Positions 16,827-24,110 of a DNA stretch of 64,000 bases are shown piece after piece. Made by a program: the position numbers and the translations under genes. Positions within the stretch are counted from its first letter, which is position 1; each line of letters begins with the position of its first letter. Under the pieces are notes generated by a model. The model was not told where the DNA came from. It worked only from the letters and a program-made list of their open reading frames with translations, and did no database searches. Source of the stretch: Prochlorococcus marinus CUG1438. Lineage in GTDB: Bacteria > Cyanobacteriota > Cyanobacteriia > PCC-6307 > Cyanobiaceae. The stretch spans positions 953,774 to 1,017,773 of the forward strand of contig JAEPLS010000001.1 in NCBI GenBank assembly GCA_017644325.1. Direction: 5' to 3'.

Positions 16827-17549
16827 ATGGCTACAAGAATAAATAAATATTTAAGTGAAGTCGGTTACTGTTCTAGAAGGGGCGCAGATAGATTAATTGA
16901 AGAGGGCAAAGTAACCATTAATGGGAAAGTTTCTGAAATTGGTGCCAAGGTGGATGCAGGTGATTATGTAGAAGTTGAAGGTAAAAAAATAGCAAAATCA
17001 GAAAGAAAAAAAAACAAATATTTAATCTTTAATAAACCAGTTGGAATTGTTTGCACCACAGATCGAAGAGTAGAATCTGAAAATATCATTGATTTTATTA
17101 AATACCCTAAAAGAATCTTTCCCATTGGAAGATTGGATAAGCTGAGCGAGGGATTAATTTTCTTAACTGACGATGGAGATATCGTAAATAAAATACTCAG
17201 AGCAAGAAATAATCATGAAAAAGAATACGTGGTAAGCGTTAATCGTCCAATTAATAAAAGTTTTATTAAAAGCATGAGTAATGGGATCGAAATATTAGAT
17301 ACCATAACTAAAAATTGTTTGGTAGAACAACTAGGGCCCAAAACATTTAAAATCGTTCTTACTCAAGGACTTAACCGTCAGATTAGAAGAATGTGTGAGA
17401 CCTTAGGTTACAGAGTTAAATCATTAAAGCGTGTAAGAATTATGAATATTAAGTTAGACATCCCAATAGGAAAATATCGAGAATTCACCAAAAAAGAACT
17501 CTCAGAATTGAATGAATTACTTGAAAATTCTTCAAAAATATCTGACTAA
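16827..17549 (+). CDS. rluF: 23S rRNA pseudouridine synthase, RluF-type
   Basis: An S4 RNA-binding domain (INKYLSEVGYCSRRGADRLI) is followed by the RsuA-family catalytic domain with FPIGRLDKLSEGLIFLTDDG, where the Asp of GRLD is the nucleophile, and GLNRQIRRMCETLGY. NKPVGIVCTTD and NNHEKEYVVSV match the RluF branch that acts on 23S rRNA. Length is 240 residues. The RluF versus RluB/RsuA choice is by pattern. Confidence 0.88.
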   Translation: MATRINKYLSEVGYCSRRGADRLIEEGKVTINGKVSEIGAKVDAGDYVEVEGKKIAKSERKKNKYLIFNKPVGIVCTTDRRVESENIIDFIKYPKRIFPIGRLDKLSEGLIFLTDDGDIVNKILRARNNHEKEYVVSVNRPINKSFIKSMSNGIEILDTITKNCLVEQLGPKTFKIVLTQGLNRQIRRMCETLGYRVKSLKRVRIMNIKLDIPIGKYREFTKKELSELNELLENSSKISD

Positions 17550-17742
17550 TCAATAATTTTCTCAAACCCAGTTAATAAATTAAGTTCGTCGCTTTTTACC
17601 GCCTTCGGTAAAGACAGATTTTGGCAAAAAAAAGAAAGTCAGGAAAATTTTTAGAATAAATTAAGGGGTTATTTACATTGCAGTTAAAGAACTTGAATAT
17701 TTTTAAAATGAAATGGTTGAAGTTGGCATCATTGAAAAATGC

Positions 17743-17848
17743 CTAGCCAAAATAAAAAGCAAATGCAGTTACAACAAAGGCAGCATATTGAAGCCAATGA
17801 GTTCCATACTTATCTATCCCATTTTTGTTAAAAATCAGGATTACTCAT
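17743..17848 (-). pseudogene. Small membrane protein with one-base frameshift in a T-run
   Basis: The ATG at 17848 overlaps the region of the HLIP stop and starts MSNPDF, then stops at once. Removing one T from GATTTTTAAC restores a 34-codon frame that ends KYGTHWLQYAAFVVTAFAFY plus FG and a stop. That is a convincing single-helix protein, so this is a frameshift, a sequencing error, or slippage. It probably belongs to the HLIP transcript. Confidence 0.5.
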
Positions 17849-18103
17849 TTAAAGGATTGGATATGCTATCCATCCAAATAAGGTGTAGTTGATAATGACA
17901 GCCATGAAACCTATCATTGCAAGCCTCCCATTTGTTCTTTCCGCAATAAACCAATAGGTATTTGGCCATTCAAAATCTCCCCCCGTATTGGATATTTGAT
18001 CATCTGAAATTGGGTTTACTCGACTAGTATTGTCCTGATCGAGATAATAATTACTATCAGGATAAAAGCTTTCGCTTGAAAAATTATCTTTAAATTTACT
18101 CAT
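17849..18103 (-). CDS. hli: High-light-inducible protein (HLIP/one-helix CAB-like)
   Basis: The C-terminal half has the chlorophyll-binding signature WFIAERTNGRLAMIGFMAVI, followed by the rest of one membrane helix ending GWIAYPIL. The acidic N-terminal 40 residues are unrelated and longer than in minimal HLIPs. HLIPs bind pigments and protect photosystems under light stress. The frame-shifted 34-residue gene directly follows. Confidence 0.95.
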   Translation of the reverse strand: MSKFKDNFSSESFYPDSNYYLDQDNTSRVNPISDDQISNTGGDFEWPNTYWFIAERTNGRLAMIGFMAVIINYTLFGWIAYPIL

Positions 18104-18163
18104 GTAATCGAATTATTAACTTAATATATCTTAAAAAATAAAAAGGCTAAATAGGTTAAAAAG

Positions 18164-18289
18164 CTATTTATTATTTCGACTATTTGAGAGGAACTGAACC
18201 AACAAAATAAGTTCTCTTTCTTCAGCATTCTTTGGCGCTATTGAAGCTATGGATACTAATGCAAGTGATGTAAGACTTTTTTCTAACAT
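18164..18289 (-). CDS. Hypothetical protein, 41 residues
   Basis: ATG 18289 gives MLEKSLTSLALVSIASIAPK followed by an acidic helix and NSRNNK. A longer upstream frame exists, but its N-terminus looks non-coding. Unknown function. Confidence 0.4.
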   Translation of the reverse strand: MLEKSLTSLALVSIASIAPKNAEERELILLVQFLSNSRNNK

Positions 18290-18409
18290 AAAAAAATAAT
18301 TTACATGAAAGAAATGCCAAATAATTTTTCTAAGGACTCTTTTAGACACAATTCATATTGTTATTATTTATTCAGTCTTAATTATTTGTCCATTATTTTC
18401 AAATTGAAA

Positions 18410-19000
18410 TTAATAATGAATAGAGGTTAGTTCTTTTTCGATCGAGTATAAAAATCCTCTTAAATTTCCCAAGATTAAAGCAATTAAATATAAGTTTATT
18501 TTTACCCCATATAAGTCAATGCTTCTATATTCCCCTACAGAAATAATCAAAAATCCAACAAATGAAATTGTTAGAAAGATAACAATTTCATTTAAAGATT
18601 TTAAATTAAGACCTTTTAAATTATTAAATAAACCGTAAAAAGAGATAAAAGTAATTGAATATCCGACTAATGAAAGTAAGAATAAGCCATCTGGCATAGA
18701 TTCATTATTAAATCCTGAAATTAAAATAAAAAACCAATGAGGTAAGAATATAAATCTTGAAAAAATTCTTACATATTTTGCCTTTTTGTGTTCTGAATTT
18801 ATAATTTTTTTGTTTTGCTTAATTAATTTTTCTAATTCAGGATCATCAGCTTGATCATCTGGATACAAGTTTGAAAGACGTCCATCTGTATGTTTATAAG
18901 TATCAAAATAGTATGGTTCATCAAACAAATCAGTATGTTGATAAAAATACCAACCACCAATACCTTCTTTTTTATAGTCAATACTTTTTCTAATAAACAA
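18410..19000 (-). CDS. Four-helix membrane protein, 196 residues
   Basis: The N-terminal soluble part contains GIGGWYFYQHTDLFDEPYYF and ends in a Lys-rich segment near residue 75. It is followed by about four hydrophobic helices. Not recognised. It lies alone between HLIP-side genes and the DUF1651 cluster. Confidence 0.6.
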   Translation of the reverse strand: MFIRKSIDYKKEGIGGWYFYQHTDLFDEPYYFDTYKHTDGRLSNLYPDDQADDPELEKLIKQNKKIINSEHKKAKYVRIFSRFIFLPHWFFILISGFNNESMPDGLFLLSLVGYSITFISFYGLFNNLKGLNLKSLNEIVIFLTISFVGFLIISVGEYRSIDLYGVKINLYLIALILGNLRGFLYSIEKELTSIHY

Positions 19001-19158
19001 ATCTAAATATTGTAAATTTAATAACTATGTTAGTTTAAGTTAGATTCTGATTGATTTTCTGAGAACTTGAATTACTCTGTAAAATAAAAACTTTTCAAAT
19101 TTATAAAAAACTTTTTCGTGTACTTTTTGGGTGCAAACTTTTTTTCTATTATTAATTT

Positions 19159-19407
19159 ATGGAGAAGTTCACTTTAATAAATAAAGACAGATCAAGGATA
19201 AAAGTCTTTGCACCATTTGAAGATATTTCCAAGCCTTCTCCAAGTATCGATGCAATGATGATTAGTTATGGCTGTGTTTATAATAGAAGTAGCAAACCAG
19301 TTATGAAAGGTAGCAGAGTAGAAACTATTGAAGCTGCAAGAAAAGAATATGAAGAATTATTGAAAGAAGGTTGGAAGAAGACTTCATTATTTAGGAGTTA
19401 CTTTTAA
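19159..19407 (+). CDS. DUF1651 protein, intact copy
   Basis: The 82-residue protein has the DUF1651-like pattern: SRIKVFAPFED, YNRSSKPVMKGSRVETIEAA and the tail YEELLKEGWKKTSLFRSYF. It is restricted, as far as I know, to marine picocyanobacteria. Function unknown. Its stop TAA overlaps the start of the next gene (TAATG). Confidence 0.8.
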   Translation: MEKFTLINKDRSRIKVFAPFEDISKPSPSIDAMMISYGCVYNRSSKPVMKGSRVETIEAARKEYEELLKEGWKKTSLFRSYF

Positions 19408-19514
19408 TGACTCATATCTATGGCATGGCAATTACTTATGGAGTTGTTAGTTTGTTATTACTTGGTGGTTTTGCTTATTTAACCTTCGAAATTAAAATGA
19501 CCTCTAAAAAATGA
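19407..19514 (+). CDS. Small membrane protein, 35 residues
   Basis: It begins MTHIYGMAITYGVVSLLLLG, with one helix and a short KMTSKK tail. It starts on the last base of the DUF1651 stop and its own stop overlaps the next start (ATGA). The overlaps argue that it is translated. Confidence 0.6.
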   Translation: MTHIYGMAITYGVVSLLLLGGFAYLTFEIKMTSKK

Positions 19515-19606
19515 TTGGAAGCTTGCCCAAATTAATTGCTATACTTATAGTCTTGCTCCTTGTGGGGAGCACTTTTATTGGTGGAATTATTTATTTTGTT
19601 AGATAA
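19511..19606 (+). CDS. Small membrane protein, 31 residues
   Basis: It is a single hydrophobic helix (IAILIVLLLVGSTFIGGII) overlapping the previous gene by 4 bases. It is the third member of a tightly packed DUF1651 operon. Confidence 0.55.
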   Translation: MIGSLPKLIAILIVLLLVGSTFIGGIIYFVR

Positions 19607-19624
19607 AAAAGTAGCTGTTTTTGA

Positions 19625-19792
19625 TTATGAAAAATTTAAAGGGTAATCAATATTTTTTGGTTCTAAATGTTTCATATAGCAAGCTGTTGAGCAGTCGACT
19701 CCTTCACTATTGATACTGCAAGAGGTTATACATTCAAAGAAGCTTTCTAAAGCATCTGATTCTTTCATATTTGTATAAATTTCTTTTTTCAT
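19625..19792 (-). CDS. Twin-CX3C small protein, copy 2
   Basis: The 55-residue protein shares ESFFECITSC and ACYMKHLEPKNIDYPL with copy 1 at 12502. Both CX3C motifs are kept. The promoter regions of both copies share the block GTCAAATTTTAGGTAAAGT (plus-strand reading) at 12718 and 19841, so they are probably regulated alike. It converges with the DUF1651 operon. Confidence 0.7.
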   Translation of the reverse strand: MKKEIYTNMKESDALESFFECITSCSINSEGVDCSTACYMKHLEPKNIDYPLNFS

Positions 19793-20010
19793 TGTTAATC
19801 CTCAAATCTAAAGTTTATCTAGCAATTTCTTCTAAATAGTGTCAAATTTTAGGTAAAGTACCTATTCGCACATTTTTTGAAAAAAAAACTATTGATATAT
19901 ATATCGTTTAATTTTAAATAAATTCCTAACAATCCTAATGTTGCTGTACCTAATCCAATAACCGTAATTTGTTGATTAAGCCATAGCCCCTGAAGATATT
20001 CCGTTAAAGG

Positions 20011-20160
20011 TTAATAAGCAAAATGGTGAGTTTTATACATTTTCCTATAATCATTATGCAATCTTTCAGTTACTAATTTTCTTCTTTTCATTGCATCTAT
20101 AATTAAATCCATCTTGTTAAATTTTCGATTGAGAATAGTGAAAGGGGTTGTAAGTTTCAT
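20011..20160 (-). CDS. Basic hypothetical protein, 49 residues
   Basis: It is preceded by a strong AAGGAGGTTTT ribosome binding site shared with the next upstream gene. The protein is basic and helical (MKRRKLVTERLHNDYRKMYK). Not recognised. Confidence 0.6.
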   Translation of the reverse strand: MKLTTPFTILNRKFNKMDLIIDAMKRRKLVTERLHNDYRKMYKTHHFAY

Positions 20161-20198
20161 AAAACCTCCTTATTTAAAAAAGACTAAAAATTAAAAAC

Positions 20199-20381
20199 TC
20201 AGTCACAGTAAATTAAACAATTTTGATTTGTTGGATGTTCTCTACATTCTTTTTCCCAAAAGTTTTGAAACTCAGGAGTACATTTTTCAAGCTCTTTTGG
20301 AGTTTCATTAAGATTTAAACCTGCATAATTAAATGCAGTTAAGTATCTTGGAAAAATATTGAATTGATTGAATAGTTTCAT
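20199..20381 (-). CDS. Small protein with CP12-like C-terminal motif
   Basis: The 60-residue protein ends CREHPTNQNCLIYCD. The C-x8-C-x-x-Y spacing matches the C-terminal loop of CP12, the redox protein that binds GAPDH and phosphoribulokinase. The rest does not resemble CP12. An AGGAGG ribosome binding site precedes the ATG at 20381. A CP12-like regulatory role is inference only. Confidence 0.6.
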   Translation of the reverse strand: MKLFNQFNIFPRYLTAFNYAGLNLNETPKELEKCTPEFQNFWEKECREHPTNQNCLIYCD

Positions 20382-20429
20382 AAAACCTCCTAGATCTATA
20401 CCTATATTGTCCTCCTTTTGACTTGAAAT

Positions 20430-20596
20430 TCATAGGGTATTAATACCCGAGTATTAGTGCTTTGTGGTTGTTACGACTATCTTTTCCCATTCAGTAGGAG
20501 TAGAAATAATACAGGGGTCAAAAGCTCTTCATCGACTTTGCGGACAGTGAGGTGCATAAGACTCGAAGAGGGCAAAAAAATGCCCTCTTATTTTTT
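20430..20596 (+). ncRNA. Candidate small RNA ending in a strong terminator
   Basis: No frame fills this stretch, yet AAGAGGGCA (20566-20574) pairs perfectly with TGCCCTCTT (20581-20589) and is followed by ATTTTTT. Upstream lies a GGGTATTAATACCC palindrome near 20436. The layout fits a small RNA of roughly 100-160 bases. The 5' end is not known. Confidence 0.5.
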
Positions 20597-20665
20597 AAGT
20601 ATTAGCACTCTTGATTTTCATATCTGACTGATACTAGATAATAACTAGATCAAAGGAGGTTAATT

Positions 20666-20836
20666 ATGACTTGCGGAAATCCTATCAAACATAAACTTCA
20701 AAAAGTAGTTGAAAACTGGCTTGATATTTTCTCAGTTGAAAGAAAGCTATCTGATGATCAAATGGAATGTATGCAATTTGGTATTTGTGATTATGCTCCA
20801 AGACAAGTTGAGGAAGTGCCCTTTTTCCATTACTGA
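20666..20836 (+). CDS. Hypothetical protein, 56 residues
   Basis: A strong AAAGGAGGT ribosome binding site precedes the ATG. The protein begins MTCGNPIKHKLQKVVENWLD, has three Cys in all and is soluble. It lies just left of the first tRNA-Pro fragment. Not recognised. Confidence 0.6.
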   Translation: MTCGNPIKHKLQKVVENWLDIFSVERKLSDDQMECMQFGICDYAPRQVEEVPFFHY

Positions 20837-20971
20837 CTACAGTCACGAAAGGACCTGTCAAAATCTGAGTTGTTAAGATGATTGACGGATTTTTAAGGAA
20901 AACTATTCCATCATGATTTCCAATAAAAAAGCGAGTCTGGGAAACTCTCTAGTATGAATGGTTTGTAAGAG

Positions 20972-21017
20972 TCGGGGCGGCAAGATTCAAACCTGCAACC
21001 TAGCGCTCCCAAATCAC
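20972..21017 (-). repeat. tRNA-Pro 3' fragment (att scar 1, degenerate)
   Basis: This is a 46-base stretch related to the 3' part of tRNA-Pro at 60944, with about six mismatches. To its left, AGTCTGGGAAACTCTC is the remnant of the tRNA's hairpin. It is the outermost and most decayed scar of the array. Confidence 0.75.
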
Positions 21018-21096
21018 TAGTTCAGAAGACTCTAGAATCTATATCTATAATTTGAAGCTATAGCTTCAGTTATAAGCCTTTTTCTTCTAAAACCTT

Positions 21097-21237
21097 ATGA
21101 AATTTTCTAATAATAAATTGATTTTCCCCAAAATTATCCCTAAATTTGACTTAGTACTCCATAAGGTTTTAAAAGTTGGTTTATATAATGGGGCTGTAGC
21201 TAAGAAGAAAACCAGTATTTTTAGAAGTTATTTTTAA
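21097..21237 (+). pseudogene. Short ORF carrying a DUF1651-like tail
   Basis: A 46-codon frame ends KKKTSIFRSYF, nearly the tail of the intact DUF1651 protein (KKTSLFRSYF). The rest of the frame bears no resemblance to DUF1651. It looks like a recombined remnant. Confidence 0.45.
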
Positions 21238-21301
21238 TTTGGAAAAAACATTTGCATAATTTCTTACAACTGATAATTTTAGTAGGCTTCAATAAGTTCA
21301 A

Positions 21302-21517
21302 ATGCAAGATCAAAGAATTGAAAAGTTAGTGGCTGTTGTAGTAAACATAATTAAGGTGCTGGTAATAATTTATCTAGGCTTCGTAGAAGTATTTGAAATA
21401 ATCAAGTCACTTCGAAAGTTGTTAGATGCTCAATTAGACATTCCTCGAAGATGGGCTTCACAAAATTATTCAATACTAAAAAAACGACTTGCGGAACAAA
21501 AAATAGCGGGAGTTTAA
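21302..21517 (+). CDS. Membrane-anchored hypothetical protein, 71 residues
   Basis: It has one helix (LVAVVVNIIKVLVIIYLGF) and a basic C-terminal domain (LDIPRRWASQNYSILKKRLA). Topology could allow membrane attachment of a basic domain. Not recognised. Confidence 0.55.
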   Translation: MQDQRIEKLVAVVVNIIKVLVIIYLGFVEVFEIIKSLRKLLDAQLDIPRRWASQNYSILKKRLAEQKIAGV

Positions 21518-21537
21518 AAATAATTGCTATAAATTAA

Positions 21538-21656
21538 TTGAGGCCAAACCTCGTCAGCAAAATCTACATTTGCTGCAAGACATAAATTGATTCTATATAG
21601 TTGCGAGTCGATTTAATAACCCTTTCAGTAGTTGGAATTTCTGGAAGGGTTTCTTG
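21538..21656 (+). ncRNA. Candidate structured RNA with terminator
   Basis: Three hairpins follow one another: GAGG-CCAAA-CCTC, a perfect CAGCAAA/TTTGCTG 7-bp stem, and a terminator AACCCTTTCAG/CTGGAAGGGTT (21618-21651) followed by a T-rich tail. It could be the 3' end of the preceding gene's mRNA or a separate small RNA. Confidence 0.5.
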
Positions 21657-21659
21657 TTA

Positions 21660-21782
21660 CTACTGATATTTATTGAGTAAGCGATTATAAATTACCAACA
21701 AAACTATTAGTCCACCTACGCCATAAGCTGCGTGATATGGGTCGTGATGATTCTGCCAAAGATCTATTAAAAATTCCTTCAA
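21660..21782 (-). CDS. Small membrane protein with TTG start, 40 residues
   Basis: The frame contains WQNHHDPYHAAYGVGG followed by one helix (LIVLLVIYNRLL). No ATG is available, so the start must be TTG at 21782. GAAGGA lies inside the first codons, not upstream. It looks coding but is uncertain. Confidence 0.4.
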   Translation of the reverse strand: MKEFLIDLWQNHHDPYHAAYGVGGLIVLLVIYNRLLNKYQ

Positions 21783-21970
21783 AACTTATTAGCTATTGCT
21801 CAATGAGGCTAGCAACTAACTCTATCTATGTATATAAGGTAGGCTTATATCCTAAAAAATTTAATAAAATTCTATAAAATATAAGGAAAAATGATTTGAA
21901 AACCCCTAAAAAGGATGTCATTTTCTAAGATTTTTCCCTAAGTCAAATTAGATAATTCCTGAAAAGCCAG

Positions 21971-22015
21971 TCGGGGCAACAGGACCTAAACCAACGACCT
22001 AGTGCTCCCAAAACG
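21971..22015 (-). repeat. tRNA-Pro 3' fragment (att scar 2, degenerate)
   Basis: The fragment keeps TCGGGGC, CGACCTAGTGCTCCCAAA and several changed bases in the T-loop region. It bounds the interval running to scar 3. Confidence 0.75.
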
Positions 22016-22081
22016 CCGCAAAGGGCTAGTACAGTAATAGGTTTTCGAGCTATATCTGACTTTTTGCTTGGTTCTGTGAAG

Positions 22082-22113
22082 TTTGTCATAACAATTAAAG
22101 CAATATTTGTCCG
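22082..22113 (+). repeat. Left-arm repeats of interval scar 2 to scar 3
   Basis: TTTGTCATA and TTTGTCCGC occur here. TTTGTCCGC recurs at the right end of the same interval (24531), where it is doubled at 11-base spacing. Confidence 0.5.
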
Positions 22114-22192
22114 CAAAATATTAGTTAAGAAAAAATTTGAATAGCATTTTATACAAGATATTGATCTATTTAAATCAATAAAAATTTGAGAT

Positions 22193-22354
22193 ATGGAATA
22201 TAGTTTTTGGGAATTACGAACAAAAATTTTGGAATCATTTGATTACTTCGAATATCTAAATTCAATATCATTTCATCCACCTGTAATGATAATTACTACA
22301 CTATTATTTTTTTATATAAGAAGAAAAATTTTATTAGCTGGCAAAAAAAATTAG
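22193..22354 (+). CDS. Membrane protein with amphipathic N-terminus, 53 residues
   Basis: MEYSFWELRTKILESFDYFE leads into one helix (VMIITTLLFFYI) and a basic tail. It belongs to the interval between scars 2 and 3. Not recognised. Confidence 0.5.
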   Translation: MEYSFWELRTKILESFDYFEYLNSISFHPPVMIITTLLFFYIRRKILLAGKKN

Positions 22355-22358
22355 CAAT

Positions 22359-22442
22359 CTATTTGATATTTATATTTTTGAATGAGTCAAAAATTAAATA
22401 AACAAAGCAAATAATAAAAACAATCACATATATAGATTCCAT
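22359..22442 (-). CDS. Possible 27-residue membrane peptide
   Basis: MESIYVIVFIICFVYLIFDS is one helix with a short polar tail. It starts directly beside the stop of the next gene upstream, so it may be translationally coupled. Weak. Confidence 0.35.
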   Translation of the reverse strand: MESIYVIVFIICFVYLIFDSFKNINIK

Positions 22443-22811
22443 TTAATTTATTGTTGTTATTGAACTGCTTAATCCATAAGTGAGAAAAATAAAACTTGCA
22501 AAAGTTACTCCTATCATTACTGTTGTATAAAGTTTGTTTAGTTTTAAGTTATTGCTTTCAGATGAAAAGTCTGCAATAACAAAACTTTTAATTGAATATT
22601 TATCTCTATTTCTGAAATTATTGCTGTTAACCATACCGCCTAAAATTGGATCTTTAGAAACTGTTATTTCTTGATTGATAACAGAATTTAAACCTTTATC
22701 TTCATTGAAGAATCTTGGAAACATGTATGTATGCCATAAAGCTATTATTGCCACCCAAAAAACTAAAGTAACTCCTGCAAAACCAAAAAGTAAGAATCTA
22801 AAAGTTTCCAT
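22443..22811 (-). CDS. Two-helix membrane protein, 122 residues
   Basis: There is a helix at each end (FGFAGVTLVFWVAIIALWHT and VMIGVTFASFIFLTYGL) around a polar middle. Family not recognised. It is cargo of the scar 2-3 interval. Confidence 0.6.
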   Translation of the reverse strand: METFRFLLFGFAGVTLVFWVAIIALWHTYMFPRFFNEDKGLNSVINQEITVSKDPILGGMVNSNNFRNRDKYSIKSFVIADFSSESNNLKLNKLYTTVMIGVTFASFIFLTYGLSSSITTIN

Positions 22812-23030
22812 ATTTTTTTTAATTTATTAAAATCTACATCAAATAAAATATCTAAATATCGCGACCCAAAAAAATATACTTTAAATAAATCAATTAATCA
22901 TTTCATGATGTTACTAATGATTAGAGACAATGTTATTAAGCTTTTTTCTTTAAATATAAGTTAATGATCAAATCATTTATTTAACTAAAAAAGACAAAAT
23001 AATAATCAAATTTATTATTACTTTTTAGAA

Positions 23031-23327
23031 ATGGATTTCAGGATTTTACTTGTTATTGCACCAATAATATTCTCATGGATATTTACAGTCTTTTGGTTAG
23101 GTAGGTGGGATGTATTTAGATTAACGCCACTAGGATTACCAAAGAGGGGAGTAGCTCCTTTTAAAAATTATCAAGTATGGGAAGATTCAGCATTAATTCC
23201 TGATAGTGGCAGACCAGCAGAAGGTTATCCAGTATTTACTGTAAGAACCGTAGCAGTTAATGCCCTAGGGATTCCAACCGTTTTTTTCCTTGGAGCAATA
23301 TTGGCAATGCAGTTTAAAACTTATTAA
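23031..23327 (+). CDS. Small photosystem-like membrane protein, 98 residues
   Basis: An N-terminal helix ([19 protein letters not shown]) is followed by a conserved-looking [20 protein letters not shown] and [20 protein letters not shown], then a second helix. I recall similar picocyanobacterial proteins annotated near photosystem II subunits (PsbY-like N-terminus), but I cannot confirm it. It is followed by a shortened paralogue 11 bases downstream. Confidence 0.6.
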   Translation: MDFRILLVIAPIIFSWIFTVFWLGRWDVFRLTPLGLPKRGVAPFKNYQVWEDSALIPDSGRPAEGYPVFTVRTVAVNALGIPTVFFLGAILAMQFKTY

Positions 23328-23338
23328 AAGGAATTTTG

Positions 23339-23524
23339 ATGGATATTAGATTTTTAATTGTTGGAGCACCATTTTTAATCGCATTTTTTTATACCTTATT
23401 TTGGCTAAGAAAATGGGGTGCTTTTAATTCTACGAATAATAATTTGCCAAAAAATATTTCGCTTAAAAATGAATCAATAGAACAAAGTTATATTTTAGAG
23501 AATATCTTTTTAACAAAAAATTAG
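23339..23524 (+). CDS. Shortened paralogue of the preceding protein
   Basis: MDIRFLIVGAPFLIAFFYTL then FWLRKWGAF parallels [20 protein letters not shown] then FWLGRWDVF of the upstream protein, but the C-terminal half is unrelated and short. AAAAGGAA lies upstream of ATG 23339. It arose by tandem duplication and tail loss. Confidence 0.6.
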   Translation: MDIRFLIVGAPFLIAFFYTLFWLRKWGAFNSTNNNLPKNISLKNESIEQSYILENIFLTKN

Positions 23525-23559
23525 TCAAATTATTCTTACCCTTTTATTAATACCCTGTC

Positions 23560-23658
23560 ATGATTCCAATAGAACAGTATTTATTTTTTGCAGTTTCTCT
23601 TTATGCATTTTTTTATCTTTCAATAACTATAGTAAGTACATTAATTAACTTTTCCTAA
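23560..23658 (+). CDS. Single-helix peptide, 32 residues
   Basis: MIPIEQYLFFAVSLYAFFYL and a second hydrophobic stretch fill the frame. It follows the tandem pair and may share their transcript. Unknown. Confidence 0.4.
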   Translation: MIPIEQYLFFAVSLYAFFYLSITIVSTLINFS

Positions 23659-23761
23659 GCAATAATTACATAAAATATTAAACACATATTTGTATAAAAT
23701 TAATCTTTCTGTATTTTAAGACTCATTATATAACTATATAAGTAGATCTTAGGGCAATCTA

Positions 23762-23848
23762 CTAACCGCTAGCTTTGATAAAGCGGTTCGTAATGAGAAC
23801 CTCCCTTTGACCTCATTTTCTTTTTCGCAATCTTAGAAAATGAGGTTT
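23762..23848 (+). ncRNA. Candidate structured RNA with alternative hairpins
   Basis: AACCGCT (23764-23770) pairs with AGCGGTT (23782-23788). GGTTC (23785-23789) can instead pair with GAACC (23797-23801), so the two hairpins exclude one another. A terminator CCTCATTTTCT/AGAAAATGAGG (23811-23845) follows. The arrangement could be a small RNA or a regulated leader. Confidence 0.5.
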
Positions 23849-24032
23849 AAATAATTTTAAAAGTCAGGAATATTTAATTTGATTTTCTATTTATATCCAG
23901 TCATTAAATTTTATTCATGATTATGTATATTATTTACTTTTTAAAAAAGAGTTTTTTATTTATAAAGAATATGTAGATATTTGGCGAATCTGCAACGGTA
24001 TAGATTCCGTCTTTATGAACCTAGCCAACGAA

Positions 24033-24085
24033 AATATTCTTAACTACGTTTTAGTTATTTTAGTAGTTAGGAATATTTTTCTTTT
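24033..24085 (+). promoter_or_regulatory. Long leader hairpin before the 24111 gene
   Basis: AATATTCTTAACTAC pairs with GTAGTTAGGAATATT (15 bp, one G-U) and is followed by TTTCTTTT, 26 bases before the ATG at 24111. It may be a terminator of an upstream RNA (23993 onwards) or an attenuator of the downstream gene. Confidence 0.5.
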
Positions 24086-24110
24086 AAGGTTAATTTTTTC
24101 TTAACAACAA

